A stretch of DNA of 64,000 bases from positions 496,001 to 560,000 of the forward strand of contig CP093061.1 of the NCBI GenBank assembly GCA_029027265.1, given 5' to 3'. Origin of the DNA: Sulfurospirillum_A sp029027265 (GTDB lineage Bacteria > Campylobacterota > Campylobacteria > Campylobacterales > Sulfurospirillaceae). A program made the position numbers and the translations under genes. Below, in pieces: positions 62,133 to 64,000 of this stretch. Position 1 is the first letter of the stretch; each line of letters starts with the position of its first letter. The notes under the pieces were generated by a model that worked only from the letters and a program-made list of their open reading frames with translations, made no database searches and was not told the origin of the DNA.

Positions 62133-63643
62133 TGATTATGCCAGATTTTATATATCTATTGCCACTATTTTTCGTTGGAATTGGGGCAATATCATTGATG
62201 ATTCTTAGTACTTTTAAAACAATGACCATTAGAAAAGGGGCTATAGCAACACTGCTGTTTTTAGTATTGGCTCTTTTAGCTAATGGGTATAATCTCAATA
62301 GTGGTGATGTCGTTTATTCTGTATATCCATTTGTTGATATATTTAATAAGATGATAGTTGTTGATACATTTTCAGGGTACTTTAGTACTATATTGATTTT
62401 AGGTGGTATTTTGACTATTCTTATAGGTCTTCATTATTTTGAAAGACATAAGGAATTTACAGTAGAATTTTTCTCTCTATTTTTGTTTTCAGTTTTTGGA
62501 ATGATGCTTTTAGTTCATGCAAATGAACTAATTAGTGCATTTGTTGCTTTAGAAATTGCTTCAATATCTCTTTATGTTATGATTGGTTTTGAAAAAGTTA
62601 TTAATAAAAGAATTGAAGCGAGTTATCGTTATTTAGTACTTGGCTCACTTGCAGGAGTATTTTTTCTTTTAGGAACATCATTTATATATGCAGCAACACA
62701 AACAACGACCATAGGTCAAATTGGAAATATGGCATTAAATACAGTAGATAGTAACGCTCCACTTCTGATTATTGGTGGAACTATGATTTTAATTACTTTT
62801 TTATTCAAAATAGCTGCATTTCCTTTTCAGAATTGGGTTATAGATGTTTATGATGGTGCACCTCTTCCTGTTACAGCATTCATGGCAGCAACTTTTAAAG
62901 CTGCTATTTTTGGATTTGTTCTTAGGTTGGTTGTTGTTGATTTTGATCTTATTCGTGATTTCTGGGATGAAGCACTTGTATATGTTATTATACTTACCTT
63001 AGCATACGGTAGTTTTTTAGCCATAATTCAAAAATCTTTAAAAAGAATGTTAGTAGCGTCAAGTATTGTGCATACTGGTTATCTTCTTATAGCATTTGTC
63101 TCAATTGGTGTTATTGGAGAGAGTGCTGCTAGTTCTATTATATTTTACCTTGTAGCATATTTTTTATCAGCTCTTGGTGCATTTGGATTGATTGCATATA
63201 TATCTTCAGAAGGTCAACTCCGCATAACATATGATGACTTTAGAGGTTTCGCTAAAATAAGACCTTATATGGCTGCTATGCTTAGTGTTTTTATGCTCTC
63301 ATTAGCAGGGATTCCTTCGACAATTGGTTTTATAGGAAAGTTCTATATTTTTACAGGAGCTATTGAAGCTGGGTATGCAATTTTATCTATAGTAGGAATA
63401 ATAGCTACATTCATATCTGTATATTACTATTTTAAACTCATAGCAGTTATGTATTTTTATAGAAGTTCAGAAATGATAGATGCTCCACCTTTAAAAGGTA
63501 TTGCACCTTTAGTCATTGGTATTATAGCACTTGCTATTATTTGGGGAGGTGTAGGGAATACACTTGTAGCATATTTCCCTGGTGTTGATTTCTTGATTGA
63601 TATGGCAAATTTATCTTATGAATCTTTGTTTATATGGCAATAA
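62132..63643 (+). CDS. nuoN: NADH-quinone oxidoreductase subunit N
   Basis: About 503 residues, the third antiporter-like pump. FVALEIASISLYVMIGFEKV, FPFQNWVIDVYDGAPLPVTA and SSIVHTGYLLIAF are typical. The start ATG 62132 (AAGGAA upstream) shares a base with the nuoM stop. It ends the operon; the convergent regulator follows 8 bases on. Confidence 0.95.
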   Translation: MIMPDFIYLLPLFFVGIGAISLMILSTFKTMTIRKGAIATLLFLVLALLANGYNLNSGDVVYSVYPFVDIFNKMIVVDTFSGYFSTILILGGILTILIGLHYFERHKEFTVEFFSLFLFSVFGMMLLVHANELISAFVALEIASISLYVMIGFEKVINKRIEASYRYLVLGSLAGVFFLLGTSFIYAATQTTTIGQIGNMALNTVDSNAPLLIIGGTMILITFLFKIAAFPFQNWVIDVYDGAPLPVTAFMAATFKAAIFGFVLRLVVVDFDLIRDFWDEALVYVIILTLAYGSFLAIIQKSLKRMLVASSIVHTGYLLIAFVSIGVIGESAASSIIFYLVAYFLSALGAFGLIAYISSEGQLRITYDDFRGFAKIRPYMAAMLSVFMLSLAGIPSTIGFIGKFYIFTGAIEAGYAILSIVGIIATFISVYYYFKLIAVMYFYRSSEMIDAPPLKGIAPLVIGIIALAIIWGGVGNTLVAYFPGVDFLIDMANLSYESLFIWQ

Positions 63644-63651
63644 ATAAAGAT

Positions 63652-64000
63652 TTATTTATTATAAGAGGGGCAACAAGCAAATAGTTCGCTTAATGCTTCT
63701 TTATCTATTATCTCAAAATGATCTTTACCATACGATATAACTTCATCTGTTTGAAGTTTTTTTAGGTTTCTAGAAAATGTTTCAGGTGCCATATTTAAAA
63801 TTTCAGCAATTTTATACTTTTTTAATTTTGTAAAAAGTTCATGATTTTCGTAAATAAGACCAGCTAGTTTTTGCATAGAAGTTTGTTGCATATTTGTATT
63901 CATAAGTTGTTTAACTTTAGTAACAAGTTGCATAATAATTCCAAGAGAAATATCAGGATTTTTTAAAAAATCTTTTTCAAATTCATCAAATGAGACAACA
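63652..64000 (-). CDS. Crp/Fnr-family regulator, C-terminal part, 5' end outside window
   Basis: The frame stays open to the window edge, giving at least 116 residues. Residues from KYKIAEILNMAPETFSRNLK to LQTDEVISYGKDHFEII are the winged helix-turn-helix of Crp/Fnr regulators, with the recognition helix APETFSRNLKKL. The preceding helix is the dimer interface. The sensory domain is not visible. It converges on nuoN. Confidence 0.85.
   Translation of the reverse strand, partial: VVSFDEFEKDFLKNPDISLGIIMQLVTKVKQLMNTNMQQTSMQKLAGLIYENHELFTKLKKYKIAEILNMAPETFSRNLKKLQTDEVISYGKDHFEIIDKEALSELFACCPSYNK

Overview
The window reads as chromosomal DNA of a low-GC member of the Campylobacterota, most like the sulfur-oxidising Sulfurimonas group. 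This rests on the gene order (tRNA cluster, tuf, rpmG, trpT, secE, nusG, rplKAJL, rpoB, rpoC, rpsL, rpsG, fusA), the protein sequences (Thr86/Asp90 in GyrA, overlapping rpoB/rpoC, a Lpp20-type lipoprotein, a short NuoG) and strong A+T richness. The genus is an inference. No rRNA operon or CRISPR array was seen.

Layout. 1-3.4 kb: the 3' part of an accessory catabolic/transport operon (partial SDR dehydrogenase, CUT1-type ABC ATPase, a SnoaL-like/RidA fusion, a creatininase-family amidohydrolase), ending in a possible RraA-like gene remnant. 3.5-8.4 kb: a Nudix hydrolase, a Fur-box-preceded Fe(III) ABC importer (fbpABC type), a tiny DUF2892 membrane protein and a convergent gamma-glutamylcyclotransferase-like gene. 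8.6-12.5 kb: a TAXI-TRAP importer with a small membrane/coiled-coil protein. 12.7-24.7 kb: housekeeping genes (prs, lepA, comF, gyrA, a lipoprotein pair, a sigma-54 activator, asd, hemE, a radical SAM enzyme), interrupted by a complete RAYT element between comF and gyrA with perfect 18-bp ends.

24.7-27.7 kb: a decayed islet beside tRNA-Asn, with a broken gene carrying a 71-bp tandem duplication, a 269-bp MITE-like element with 23-bp ends, gene fragments, and an intact ribbon-helix-helix/unknown-protein pair. 27.7-35.9 kb: a complete branched-chain amino-acid ABC importer (livJHMGF) followed by bifunctional putA, which suggests amino-acid uptake feeding proline oxidation. 35.9-37.0 kb (minus strand): a second membrane/coiled-coil protein, related to the first, and a YaaA-family gene that appears to start at ATC.

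37.1-54.5 kb: four tRNAs and the translation/transcription super-cluster. The leaders of tuf, rplL and rpsL have strong RNA folds, and rpoB carries a single-base frameshift. 54.6-63.6 kb: nuoGHIJKLMN without nuoA-F next to it. 63.65-64 kb: the C-terminal part of a Crp/Fnr-type regulator on the minus strand.

The most striking window-wide signal is a highly repeated palindrome, YTACATGTAR (longer form CTYTACATGTARAG). It occurs 19 times, against an expectation below one, in genes of every kind and in intergenic hairpins. Inside genes it is nearly always read as Thr-Cys or His-Val, so selection appears to act on the DNA word itself. The second is a pair of covarying hairpins sharing an AGCTTTAG tail in front of tuf and rplL, beside larger folded leaders.
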